From positions 1-8,355 of the forward strand of contig JANWZF010000319.1 of NCBI GenBank assembly GCA_025054905.1: a stretch of DNA of 8,355 bases, read 5' to 3'. Position 1 is the first letter of the stretch, and the number at the start of each line of letters is the position of its first letter. A program made the translations under genes and the position numbers. Positions 1 to 6,799 of the stretch are shown one piece after another. The stretch comes from Tepidimonas sp. (GTDB lineage: Bacteria; Pseudomonadota; Gammaproteobacteria; Burkholderiales; Burkholderiaceae_C). Under the pieces are notes generated by a model, which saw nothing but the letters and a program-made list of their open reading frames with translations, did not search any database and had not been told where the DNA came from.

Positions 1-1
1 C

Positions 2-286
2 GGTGGCCTGATGGCCACCAAGCCCTACGCGGCCAGCGCCGCCTACCTCAAGCGCATGGGCGACCACTGCCACCATTGCCGCTACGATCCGCGCCAGCGC
101 ATCGGCCCGCAGGCCTGTCCGTTCAACGCGCTGTACTGGGACTTCATCGCCCGCCACCAAGACAGCTTCGCCGCCCATCCACGCATCGGCATGATGGTGC
201 GCCAGTGGCAGCGGATTGCCGCCAACGAACAGCGCGCCGTGCGCCAATGGGCACAGACGCTGCTGATGCGGGTCGATGAGTTGTAG
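2..286 (+). CDS. Iron-sulfur photolyase/cryptochrome (FeS-BCP, PhrB-like), C-terminal fragment
   Basis: This is the C-terminal 94 codons of a prokaryotic photolyase-related flavoprotein. The gene starts before the window and ends at a TAG. The reading frame is open to the left edge, so the ATG at 11 is most likely internal: the preceding codons read GGL and the GGLMATKPYAAS context is typical of this family. Visible signatures are the CHHC pair and the later ACPFNALYWDF segment. In the FeS-BCP group (for example Agrobacterium PhrB) three of the four cysteines that ligate a [4Fe-4S] cluster lie in this C-terminal region, and all three are seen here. The fourth should lie upstream, outside the window. 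The family repairs (6-4) photoproducts or acts as a cryptochrome, and the fragment cannot say which. It is convergent with the carboxysome operon and probably functionally unrelated to it. Confidence 0.88.
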   Translation, partial: GGLMATKPYAASAAYLKRMGDHCHHCRYDPRQRIGPQACPFNALYWDFIARHQDSFAAHPRIGMMVRQWQRIAANEQRAVRQWAQTLLMRVDEL

Positions 287-348
287 GCCGGCGACCGCGC
301 TTGGCCCGCGCAGGGATGTCGAGATCCTGCGGTGGATTGCGGTCGGCC
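286..348. terminator. Imperfect inverted repeat between convergent genes, possible bidirectional terminator
   Basis: The short gap between the photolyase stop and the CPII stop can fold into a long hairpin. Bases 286-290 and 294-298 pair with 339-348, ten pairs with a 3-nt bulge. A smaller stem, 310-314 with 326-330, lies inside. No T-run follows on either strand, so this is not a classical intrinsic terminator. The location between convergent genes supports a termination role, but GC-rich DNA forms such stems by chance. Confidence 0.3.
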
Positions 349-353
349 CGCGC

Positions 354-638
354 TCAGTTCAGCACTTCGACGTCGCTGCGCACCACCAGCAGCCCGTAGT
401 CGCGGTCAAACGGCTCCAGCGCCTGCATCAGGCGGTCGCTCATCGGCAGGTCGCACATCACCTCGATGCGCACGTTGGAACTCATGCGCCAGTTGCCGCT
501 GCGCACGCCGTGGGTGCCGCGGCCCCGGCAGTCGCTCACGGTGTAGCCGACGATGCCGAGCTTGTCGAACTCGCGGATCACCAGCGGCTCCAGCACCGCC
601 TCGCAGAAGATCGTCACCAGTTTGTAGGCCTTGGCCAT
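354..638 (-). CDS. cpII: Carboxysome-associated PII-like protein (CPII/SbtB family)
   Basis: A 94-residue PII-superfamily signalling protein. The N-terminal KLVTIFCEAVL strand, the GIVGYTVSDCRGRGTHG stretch leading into the T-loop (about residues 30-56), and the RIEVMCDLP and LLVVRSDVEVL strands match the SbtB/CPII branch. The Thiomonas CPII protein is reported to bind adenine nucleotide and bicarbonate, and cyanobacterial SbtB binds and inhibits SbtA, so a role in gating the neighbouring transporter is likely. The protein ends right after the last beta strand and lacks the cysteine-containing C-terminal loop of cyanobacterial SbtB. The ATG lies 6 nt downstream of the sbtA stop without a clear Shine-Dalgarno sequence, which suggests translational coupling. 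It is the last gene of the operon. Family assignment is firm; the ligand and the SbtA interaction are inferred. Confidence 0.9.
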   Translation of the reverse strand: MAKAYKLVTIFCEAVLEPLVIREFDKLGIVGYTVSDCRGRGTHGVRSGNWRMSSNVRIEVMCDLPMSDRLMQALEPFDRDYGLLVVRSDVEVLN

Positions 639-644
639 GAGCGT

Positions 645-1622
645 TCAACCGGGGATGAAGGTACGGGCCATCCACATATAAATCGGGATGCCCACAAAGA
701 GGTTGAACGGGAATGTTACCCCAAGTGAGGCTCCGATCGACAGGGCCGGATTGGCCTGTGGTACCGCGATGCGCATCGCTGCCGGTGCGGCGATGTAGGA
801 CGCACTGGCGTACAGCGTGGCCAGCAGCGCCGCGTTGCCCTGCGAGAACCCCAGATAGCGCGCGGTGGCGATGCCGATGACGGCCGACACCAGCGGCATG
901 ACGATGGCAAAGCCGACCAAAAACGCCCCGTAGGAACGAAACGCCGCGATGCGCGAGGCCGCCACCAGCCCCATTTCGAGCAGGAACAGCGCCAGCAGCC
1001 CCTTGAACGCTTCCTTGAACACCGGCGCGATCGGCTCATAGCCCTTCTCGCCGGCGATGAAGCCGATGATCAGACCCCCAATGAGCAGCAGGATGCTCTT
1101 GCCGAAGAACACCTCATGCGCCAGGCGCCCCCAGTGGATGTGGCGCAAAGCCGCCAGTCCGCGGGGCTGGTCGCCCTGCTGGGCATCGCCCAGCCGCGCC
1201 AGCACCACGCCCAGAATGAGGGCCGGCATCTCCAGCAGCGCCAGATACACGACCATGTAGCCGTCGTGTGCCCAGTCGCGCTCAATCAGCGTGGCCACCG
1301 CCACCGAATAGGTGACGACGCTGACCGAGCCATAGTGCGCGGCGATCGAGGCCGCATCGTAATGGCTGAGTTTGCCGAGGTAGCGCAGCACGGGATAGCC
1401 GATGACCGGGATCAGCATGCCAGCCGCCAGCACGATCGCGCTGCTGGTCACCAGTTGGCCCAGCGGGTATTTGGACAGCTCCACACCGCCCTTCAGCCCA
1501 ATGGCCAGCAGCAGGTAAATCGACAGCGCCTCGTAGATGGCCGCTGGGATCTTCAGGTCGGATTTGCTCAGCCCGGCCAACAGACCGAGCAGAAAAAACA
1601 GCACGATCGGGTCAAATACCAT
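645..1622 (-). CDS. sbtA: Sodium-dependent bicarbonate transporter SbtA
   Basis: A 325-residue inner-membrane permease of the SbtA family, which takes up bicarbonate with sodium and so feeds the carboxysome. About ten hydrophobic segments are visible. Conserved stretches include LSKSDLKIP (18-26), LLLAIGLKGGVELSK (37-51), HYGSVSVVTY (97-106), EMPAL (131-135), ASYIAAPAAMRIAVPQANP (274-292) and GVTFPFNLFVGIP (301-313). The central hydrophilic loop (about 144-170) is short, and the protein is shorter than cyanobacterial SbtA (about 370 residues). I chose the ATG at 1622 because the next residues (MVFDPIVLFFLLGLLAG) match the family's N-terminus and a GGAGAG lies 10 nt upstream. The open frame extends to 1706 but that part overlaps the protease gene. 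It is paired with CPII downstream. Confidence 0.94.
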   Translation of the reverse strand: MVFDPIVLFFLLGLLAGLSKSDLKIPAAIYEALSIYLLLAIGLKGGVELSKYPLGQLVTSSAIVLAAGMLIPVIGYPVLRYLGKLSHYDAASIAAHYGSVSVVTYSVAVATLIERDWAHDGYMVVYLALLEMPALILGVVLARLGDAQQGDQPRGLAALRHIHWGRLAHEVFFGKSILLLIGGLIIGFIAGEKGYEPIAPVFKEAFKGLLALFLLEMGLVAASRIAAFRSYGAFLVGFAIVMPLVSAVIGIATARYLGFSQGNAALLATLYASASYIAAPAAMRIAVPQANPALSIGASLGVTFPFNLFVGIPIYMWMARTFIPG

Positions 1623-1632
1623 GGTGTCGTTG

Positions 1633-1638
1633 CTCTCC
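1633..1638 (-). promoter_or_regulatory. Ribosome binding site for sbtA
   Basis: GGAGAG on the minus strand, 10 nt before the ATG at 1622. It supports that start over upstream in-frame candidates inside the protease gene. Confidence 0.6.
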
Positions 1639-1665
1639 GTTGCCAGTGTCCACGCCGCGAGCGCC

Positions 1666-2487
1666 CTAGCCTTGCCAGTGACGCAGGTAGTCGTGCAGCA
1701 GCTCACGCACGGCCTGCGCCTTGACGACGAGCCCCAGATCGATCATTTCGGCGCCGACCGCCTCCAGCGCCGTGCTGGCGGGCACCGGCTGGGGTGTCAG
1801 ACGCAGCGATTCTTCCCGAAAAAACACCGCCGCCACCACGCCAGCCAGCCACAGGCCGCTGCCATCGGCCGCGCGCACGAACACCGGCGAGCCGCTGGAG
1901 CCCGGATAGACGGCCGCGTCGATCAGGAACTGGGGGGCCCCCTCGAAGTCCACCGCCGGTGGCGTGGCGGTGGTCCCGCGGCGCAGGATGGGCAGCGCGT
2001 TGACCTGGTCCCACACGCCGCTGGGGTAACCGACAAACCACACTTCCTCCAGCGCATCCAGCGCGGCCAGCCGTTCGGCGTCGGCGAGTCGCTCGGTGGC
2101 AATCGGCTGCACGTACAGCGCCGCGCCTTGGGCCGCGGCGGCTTGCAGCAGCGGGGCCAGCGGCAGCACGGCCAGGTCGATCGTGGGATCGGGGTGGCGG
2201 TGCCACGCCTCGCCAAACTCGTCGATGCGCACCTCGAAACGGCTGCCCAGCCGCGGCTGGCCGTCCTGCGCGCACGTGAACACGAGTGAGCCGTGCACCA
2301 CGTCGTCCACCAGATGGCGGTTGGTCACGACAAACGCCGTGCGCCCGCGCGCGTGCACGTGTTCGACGACGAAGGCAGTGCCGGTGCCGCTGCCGCCGCC
2401 GACCAGCTCGGTCTGCACCCGCACGGTGTGAAACAGCAGCCGCTTGGCCGGGGTGTCCACGCTGAAGGGGAGGCGCTCGGCGTTCAT
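1666..2487 (-). CDS. Trypsin-like serine protease, cytoplasmic, embedded in carboxysome operon
   Basis: A 273-residue protein with the chymotrypsin/trypsin fold signature. The N-terminal strand is GSGTGTAFVV (33-41). The catalytic histidine is H58 in VVTNRHLV, the aspartate D104 in PTIDLAVL, and the serine S198 in YPGSSGSPVF, so the triad is complete. It has no signal peptide or membrane segment and no PDZ domain, unlike DegP/HtrA proteases. The last 50 residues form a tail after the protease domain with no recognised motif. The start ATG has an AGGAG 8 nt upstream. The gene sits 24 nt after csoS1D and 43 nt before sbtA, in the same direction, so it is very likely co-transcribed with shell and transport genes. 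The substrate is unknown; carboxysome proteins, SbtA or CPII are possible by context only. It is not a standard carboxysome component that I recognise. Confidence 0.85.
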   Translation of the reverse strand: MNAERLPFSVDTPAKRLLFHTVRVQTELVGGGSGTGTAFVVEHVHARGRTAFVVTNRHLVDDVVHGSLVFTCAQDGQPRLGSRFEVRIDEFGEAWHRHPDPTIDLAVLPLAPLLQAAAAQGAALYVQPIATERLADAERLAALDALEEVWFVGYPSGVWDQVNALPILRRGTTATPPAVDFEGAPQFLIDAAVYPGSSGSPVFVRAADGSGLWLAGVVAAVFFREESLRLTPQPVPASTALEAVGAEMIDLGLVVKAQAVRELLHDYLRHWQG

Positions 2488-2495
2488 GACGGGAT

Positions 2496-2500
2496 CTCCT
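2496..2500 (-). promoter_or_regulatory. Ribosome binding site for the serine protease gene
   Basis: AGGAG on the minus strand, 8 nt before the ATG at 2487, within the 24-nt gap after csoS1D. It is one of the clearer Shine-Dalgarno sequences in the operon and fixes the protease start. Confidence 0.65.
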
Positions 2501-2511
2501 GCGGTGAGCCG

Positions 2512-3177
2512 TCAGCCCAGCGTGACCGTGCGGGCGCGGCGGTTGATCTGCGCCACGGCACGCTCGGCTGCCGCCAGCGCCTCGGCGGCTTCGGCTTCGC
2601 TGCCCATCATCATCAGGCGGCCAAAGTTGCCGAAGGGCTTGACGTCCACCAGCGTGACGTTGGCGGCTTTTTCGGCTTCGTTGGCGGCGTAGACGACGTA
2701 GCCGGCTGGCTCGCACTCGAAGATGAACAGCGTCTTGCCCGGCAGCAGCATCGAGCCACGGCGCAGCTGGCGGTTGATCAGGGTGGCGTGGTCGGGGGTA
2801 ACGGCGCGGATGTTTTCAGCCCAGGCCACGCGGCACGGCAGGCGGTCTTCCAGCCGGGCGCCGAGCTGCTCCAGGATGATGTCGCCGGCAGCCAGCACTT
2901 CGCTCTGATTGCGGTAGTGGATTTCCATCGACCCGAAGGCGCGCTCGACCACCTGTTCGCCCATGCGCACGTTGGTGGCTTTGAGCGCGATGTCGCTGAG
3001 GCGGTGCACCGCCATGCCGGGGGCCACCTCGATCCACATGCAGGCATCACCCGGCACCGGCAAAAAGCCCTGCGACGAGGTGCCGAGGTAGGACGCCAGC
3101 TGCGGCTGCAGCGCATCGATGAAGACGAAGGTGCGCAGCTGCACGCGCGCGCGGTCGGCCAGCGGCGCGCTGCTCAT
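2512..3177 (-). CDS. csoS1D: Carboxysome shell protein CsoS1D (tandem BMC, gated pore)
   Basis: A 221-residue tandem bacterial-microcompartment shell protein that forms trimers (pseudo-hexamers) with a large gated pore. It closely follows known CsoS1D: LRTFVFIDALQPQLASYLGT (14-33), GFLPVPGD (37-44), GMAVHRLSDIALKATNVR (54-71), VTPDHATLINRQ (126-137) and EPAGYVVYAANEAEKAANVT (156-175). The pore-gating Glu-Arg pair of Prochlorococcus CsoS1D (E120/R121) corresponds to E79/R80 in VERAFGS. Only about a dozen residues precede the first BMC domain, whereas the Prochlorococcus protein has roughly 50. The ATG overlaps the cbbO stop by four bases (ATGA), so the two are probably translationally coupled. 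The longer in-frame opening upstream lies inside cbbO and is rejected. Confidence 0.95.
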   Translation of the reverse strand: MSSAPLADRARVQLRTFVFIDALQPQLASYLGTSSQGFLPVPGDACMWIEVAPGMAVHRLSDIALKATNVRMGEQVVERAFGSMEIHYRNQSEVLAAGDIILEQLGARLEDRLPCRVAWAENIRAVTPDHATLINRQLRRGSMLLPGKTLFIFECEPAGYVVYAANEAEKAANVTLVDVKPFGNFGRLMMMGSEAEAAEALAAAERAVAQINRRARTVTLG

Positions 3178-5537
3178 CGCGTCAACCCCAGGTAGAGCGT
3201 GGGCAGCACCTCCGGCAGGCGCTGCACCCGGTCCACCACCGTGTAGTGGCGCGCCCCGAAGATGCGCTGCACGTACAGGTCGGCGTGCGGATCCAGCGTC
3301 AGGCAGTAGCTGACGATGCCGTCGCGCTTGAGCTGCTGCACCGCGCGCTGGGCGTCCAGGCGCAGGTATTGCGGGTCGCGCACATCGACGTCGGCCGGCT
3401 CGCCGTCGGTGAGCACGAAGACGATTTTTTTGCGCTGCGGTTGGCGCTTCAGTTGCTGGCCGGCGTGGCGCAGCGCGGCGCCGAGCCGGGTGGAAAACGC
3501 ACCTTCCAGCCCCGCCAGGCGCGCCTTGGGCGCATCGCCCCACGGTTCGCGAAAGTCCTTGATGCGCAGGTAATGCACGTCGTGCCGGCCGTCGGAGCGA
3601 AAGCCGTGGATCGCAAAGCGGTCGCCGATGCGCTGCAGCGCTTCGGCCAGCAGCGCCGCAGCTGCGCGGGTCAGATCGAGCACGGTCTGCTCGCTGCCGC
3701 GCACAGGGTCGTTGGCCGAGGCCGACAGATCCAGCAGCAGCAGCACCGCCACGTCGCGCGTGTGCAGGCGGTGCTGCATCATGATGCGCGGGTCGGGCTG
3801 CTGGCCCATGCGCAGGTCGACCCAGGCCCGCACCGCCGCCTCGATGTCGAGCTCATCGCCATCTTCCACCTTGCGGATGCGCTGCAGGCCCTGGGGGGCC
3901 ATGGCCTCGATCATGTGGCGCAGGCGCTGCACGACCGGCCGCTGCTCGGCCAGCAGCGCATCGATCGTGCTGGCCTCGCCCGCCTGGGGACGGCGCTCCA
4001 GCACCGTGACCCAGTCGGGGCGTTCGAGCTGGATCTGGTAGTCCCACTCGGGGTAATGCACCGGGTCGGCCACCGGCGGCCGCCCCAGCAGCGAGTTGAT
4101 GGTCACACCCTCCTGGTCGAGCCAGAATTCGGTCGGCAGGATCCAGACTTCCTGCGCATCGTCGCCGGCGAATTCGACGTCGACTTCGTTGACCATCTCC
4201 ATCACGTTGACCTTGCGGCGCACTTGCTGCTGGCGTGCCCAGGTGGCCGCCAGCGCGACCGCTTCGTCGTAGGCGCCGCTTTGCCAGATGGCGCGGTTGT
4301 CGTCGCGGTAGGGCGCGCGCTGGCCATCGAGCCGCGCCGAAAAAGCCGGCCAGCCCTCGGCCTGGATGCGCGCGCGCAGCGCTTCGGCCAGCTCGCGGCC
4401 GAGCTGCAGACTGCGCTGCGGGTCCTCGAAGTCGGGCCAGGCGGCCAGCCCCTGCACGCCCTGCTGCACCCACGCATCGGCATCGTCGGCCGCCGCCTGT
4501 TCGTCCAGCCAGGCCAGTGCCAGCCGGTTGATCAGGTCGCCGGCCCGCTTCGGGGGGTCCACCGGCGGCGGATGCAGCGCGCGCCACTGCGCGCGCAGTT
4601 TCGGAAAGCGCTGCAGCGCCAGGGCTTCCACGCGCGCGTCCTCAACCAGCTCCACCAACGCGCGGGTGAGCGCATCCAGACCGTCGTCGGGCAGCGGCTG
4701 GCGCGCAAAGACAAGGTGGGCGGCGGCGTGGTTGGCCGCGGCGCGGTAGATCTCCAGCCCCGCCACCACCGGACCCTCGTCACCCTGTGGGCGCACATCG
4801 TCGTACGCGTCGGCGATGTGGATGACGAACTGCTCGATGTAGGGCCGCAGTCCCTCGCGCGACTCGAAGTCGCCCGCGGTGGGCCGCAGGAAGAAATCCC
4901 GCCCCCACAGCGCGCGCAGGTACAGGTTGAGGCGACGCTGGATATCGACGAACAGCGTGCCGCGGCGCTCCTGCTGCAGCACCGCCAGCGCGTCGGCGCT
5001 TTGCAGGCCAAAGTAACGCCGCTGGCCCTCGACATCGCTGCGGTAAGCCTGCGCCCCCCACTGCACCCAGCGGCGCAGCCCACCCAGCGTGAGCTGCTCC
5101 AGCAGCCGCGGCAGGTTTTCCAGCATCGGGCGCAGCCCCTGCGGGGCCTGCGCCAGCATGATGCCCAGCACGCTCAGGTACTGGCCAAACAGCTCCTGAT
5201 CGCCCAGCCGCTGCGCCGCCGCCGGGGCGGTCTGCACGATCAGCGTCAGCACCTGCCCCGATGTCTTGGAAGCCATCGAGAGCAGAAAATTGACCAGATC
5301 GGGCAGCACATCCTCGCCGATGGCGCGCGCCACCGCCGGCATGTGCTGGATGAAGCTGACCACCACCTCTTCGCCGCGGCCAAGGTGGTGCAGCGCAAGC
5401 GCCCCCTTCAGGTAATTGTCCAGCCCCCGCGACGACAGCGCGCGCGCGGCTTCCTGCCAGGCCGCGCGCAGCACGTCCTGCGCGCCGTGGGGCAGCTCGG
5501 CCAGCAGCTCGCCGTAGTCGTCCAGGTGGATGGCCAT
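3174..5537 (-). CDS. cbbO: Rubisco activase adaptor subunit CbbO (VWA domain)
   Basis: A 787-residue CbbO, the partner of the CbbQ AAA+ ring. The CbbQO complex remodels inhibited Rubisco, with the CbbO von Willebrand factor A domain contacting Rubisco. The VWA domain fills the last 190 or so residues, with a complete metal-ion-dependent adhesion site: DLSAS at 603-607, the threonine of FSTRLGAALRH (about 683), and the aspartate of VLTDGEPAD (711). The N-terminal 550 residues are helical and match the CbbO/NorD type. I chose the ATG at 5537 (MAIHLDDYGEL), 29 nt after the cbbQ stop. A TTG at 5570 in the same frame would overlap the cbbQ stop region and adds an arginine-rich stretch unlike the family. 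No strong Shine-Dalgarno is visible for either. The stop overlaps the csoS1D start. Confidence 0.93.
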   Translation of the reverse strand: MAIHLDDYGELLAELPHGAQDVLRAAWQEAARALSSRGLDNYLKGALALHHLGRGEEVVVSFIQHMPAVARAIGEDVLPDLVNFLLSMASKTSGQVLTLIVQTAPAAAQRLGDQELFGQYLSVLGIMLAQAPQGLRPMLENLPRLLEQLTLGGLRRWVQWGAQAYRSDVEGQRRYFGLQSADALAVLQQERRGTLFVDIQRRLNLYLRALWGRDFFLRPTAGDFESREGLRPYIEQFVIHIADAYDDVRPQGDEGPVVAGLEIYRAAANHAAAHLVFARQPLPDDGLDALTRALVELVEDARVEALALQRFPKLRAQWRALHPPPVDPPKRAGDLINRLALAWLDEQAAADDADAWVQQGVQGLAAWPDFEDPQRSLQLGRELAEALRARIQAEGWPAFSARLDGQRAPYRDDNRAIWQSGAYDEAVALAATWARQQQVRRKVNVMEMVNEVDVEFAGDDAQEVWILPTEFWLDQEGVTINSLLGRPPVADPVHYPEWDYQIQLERPDWVTVLERRPQAGEASTIDALLAEQRPVVQRLRHMIEAMAPQGLQRIRKVEDGDELDIEAAVRAWVDLRMGQQPDPRIMMQHRLHTRDVAVLLLLDLSASANDPVRGSEQTVLDLTRAAAALLAEALQRIGDRFAIHGFRSDGRHDVHYLRIKDFREPWGDAPKARLAGLEGAFSTRLGAALRHAGQQLKRQPQRKKIVFVLTDGEPADVDVRDPQYLRLDAQRAVQQLKRDGIVSYCLTLDPHADLYVQRIFGARHYTVVDRVQRLPEVLPTLYLGLTR

Positions 5538-5566
5538 GGTGGGGGCTCGGCGTGGCGCGCAGCGCC

Positions 5567-6511
5567 TCAAAAGTAGGTGGTCACCGCGGCATCGAGCGCA
5601 TCGCGCATGTCGGCGTCGTCGGTGATCGGGCGCACCAGCGCCATGCGACAGGCCGACAGCGCGGGCACCCCCTGCGCGATCAGGCTGCCCGCATGGATCA
5701 GCATGCGGGTGGAAATGCCCTCGTCCAGGCCATGGCCTTTGAGGTTGCGCGCGCGCTCGGCGATGTGCACCAGCTTGCTGGCGGTGTCGCGATCCACCCC
5801 CGATTCGTGCGCGACGATTTCGGCTTCGACCTCATGCTCGGGATAGTCGAAGTCCAGCGCGCCGAAACGCTGCTTGGTGGACTGCTTCAGATCCTTCATC
5901 AGGCTCTGGTAGCCCGGGTTGAAGGAAATGACGAGCTGAAAGTCGGGGTGCGCTTCGATCACCTCGCCTTTCTTCTCCAGCGGCAGCATGCGGCGCTTGT
6001 CGGTCAGCGGGTGAATGACGACCGTGGTGTCCTGGCGGGCCTCCACGACCTCGTCCAGGTAGCAGATGGCGCCGTGGCGCGCGGCCAGCGCCAGCGGGCC
6101 GTCCTGCCAGCGCGTGCCGTTGGCATCGAGCAGAAAGCGGCCCACCAGGTCGGAAGCGGTCATGTCCTCATGGCAGGCCACCGTGATCAGCGGCTTGCCC
6201 AGCTTCCAGGCCATGTATTCGACGAAACGGGTTTTGCCGCAGCCGGTGGGGCCCTTGAGCATCATCGGCATGCGCACCGCGTAAGCGGCCTCGTACAGCG
6301 CCACTTCATCGGCCACCGCTCGCCAGTATGGCTCGCGCGCGATGCGGTACGCGGCCAGCGGGTCGCTGCCGTCGGCCGCCACGCTGGCCGCCGGGCGGGC
6401 GCTGGCGGCCGCGGGCGCGGTGGGATTGGGGGCGGCGGCGCGCGCCGGCGCCGGCAGGGCCGATCCCTGCTGAGCGCGGGCGGCATAGAGTCGGCGCGTC
6501 AGGGTATTCAT
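5567..6511 (-). CDS. cbbQ: Rubisco activase AAA+ subunit CbbQ, with N-terminal extension
   Basis: A 314-residue MoxR-group AAA+ ATPase that works with CbbO to free Rubisco of tight-binding sugar phosphates. The core is nearly canonical: REPYWRAVADEVALYEAAY (59-77), Walker A GPTGCGKT (87-94), CHEDMTASDLVGR (113-125), Walker B ICYLDEV (149-155), sensor-1 asparagine in SFNPG (196-200), a KQRFGALDFD region with a candidate arginine finger (213-222) and sensor-2 arginine in GISTRM (265-270). Usual CbbQ proteins are about 265 residues and begin close to the REPY motif. This one carries about 50 extra residues, basic at first (TRRLYAARAQQG) then Ala/Pro-rich. The only later start before the core is a GTG near 6381 without a Shine-Dalgarno, so the ATG 30 nt after the mcdB stop is preferred. 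In Halothiobacillus CbbQ is found with the carboxysome shell. Confidence 0.94.
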   Translation of the reverse strand: MNTLTRRLYAARAQQGSALPAPARAAAPNPTAPAAASARPAASVAADGSDPLAAYRIAREPYWRAVADEVALYEAAYAVRMPMMLKGPTGCGKTRFVEYMAWKLGKPLITVACHEDMTASDLVGRFLLDANGTRWQDGPLALAARHGAICYLDEVVEARQDTTVVIHPLTDKRRMLPLEKKGEVIEAHPDFQLVISFNPGYQSLMKDLKQSTKQRFGALDFDYPEHEVEAEIVAHESGVDRDTASKLVHIAERARNLKGHGLDEGISTRMLIHAGSLIAQGVPALSACRMALVRPITDDADMRDALDAAVTTYF

Positions 6512-6541
6512 CGTCGAGACACTCGCAGCAAGGGGAAGCGT

Positions 6542-6799
6542 TCAATCGGGCCAGACGCGACGCGGAAACAGCTCGCGGTGGCTCGGCACGGGCAGGGAAG
6601 GGTCGGTGGCCGACGGCGTTGGGGTCGGCGCGGGGACCGGCGCGGCAGCGGAAGCTGACCCCACCCCCCGCCGGCGCGATGCCGGCCGGGCCGGGCTTGC
6701 GGGCGCCGCGTCAGCGACGGGGGCCGCGGCAGACTCTTCGCTGGCGCGGCGGGCGCTGCGCACGCTGGCGGCCAGACGCTGGGCGGTGGTGCGGTTCAT
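6542..6799 (-). CDS. mcdB: Carboxysome positioning adaptor McdB (alpha type)
   Basis: A small 85-residue protein of low complexity: a basic N-terminus (NRTTAQRLAASVRSARR), a long Ala/Pro/Ser-rich middle, and a short C-terminal HRELFPRRVWPD. Alpha-McdB proteins are small and disordered, and have an invariant tryptophan near the C-terminus; W83 fits, as does the position directly after mcdA. McdB links carboxysomes to McdA and stimulates its ATPase so that carboxysomes spread over the nucleoid. The ATG overlaps the mcdA stop by four bases (ATGA). A longer open frame back to 7081 lies inside mcdA and is not used. Identification rests on context, size and the tryptophan rather than strong sequence similarity. 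Confidence 0.82.
   Translation of the reverse strand: MNRTTAQRLAASVRSARRASEESAAAPVADAAPASPARPASRRRGVGSASAAAPVPAPTPTPSATDPSLPVPSHRELFPRRVWPD

Noticed and set aside
1666..2487. Assignment of the serine protease as DegP/HtrA
   Set aside because: There is no signal peptide and no PDZ domain after the catalytic domain, and the GSSGSP active-site surroundings are generic for the trypsin-like fold.
1703..2716. A 337-codon minus-strand frame overlapping the protease in another frame
   Set aside because: It is almost entirely Arg/Gly/Ala and is a frame-shadow of the protease and csoS1D genes.
5538..5570. An upstream TTG start for cbbO
   Set aside because: It would add an 11-residue Arg/Pro-rich stretch unlike CbbO N-termini and overlaps the end of cbbQ; the ATG at 5537 gives the expected MAIHLDDY start.
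3246..5576. A 776-codon open frame on the plus strand opposite cbbO
   Set aside because: It mirrors cbbO in antisense, is rich in His/Arg/Gln/Leu/Val with no recognisable motif, and such long antisense frames are expected in GC-rich genes. CbbO on the other strand is unambiguous.
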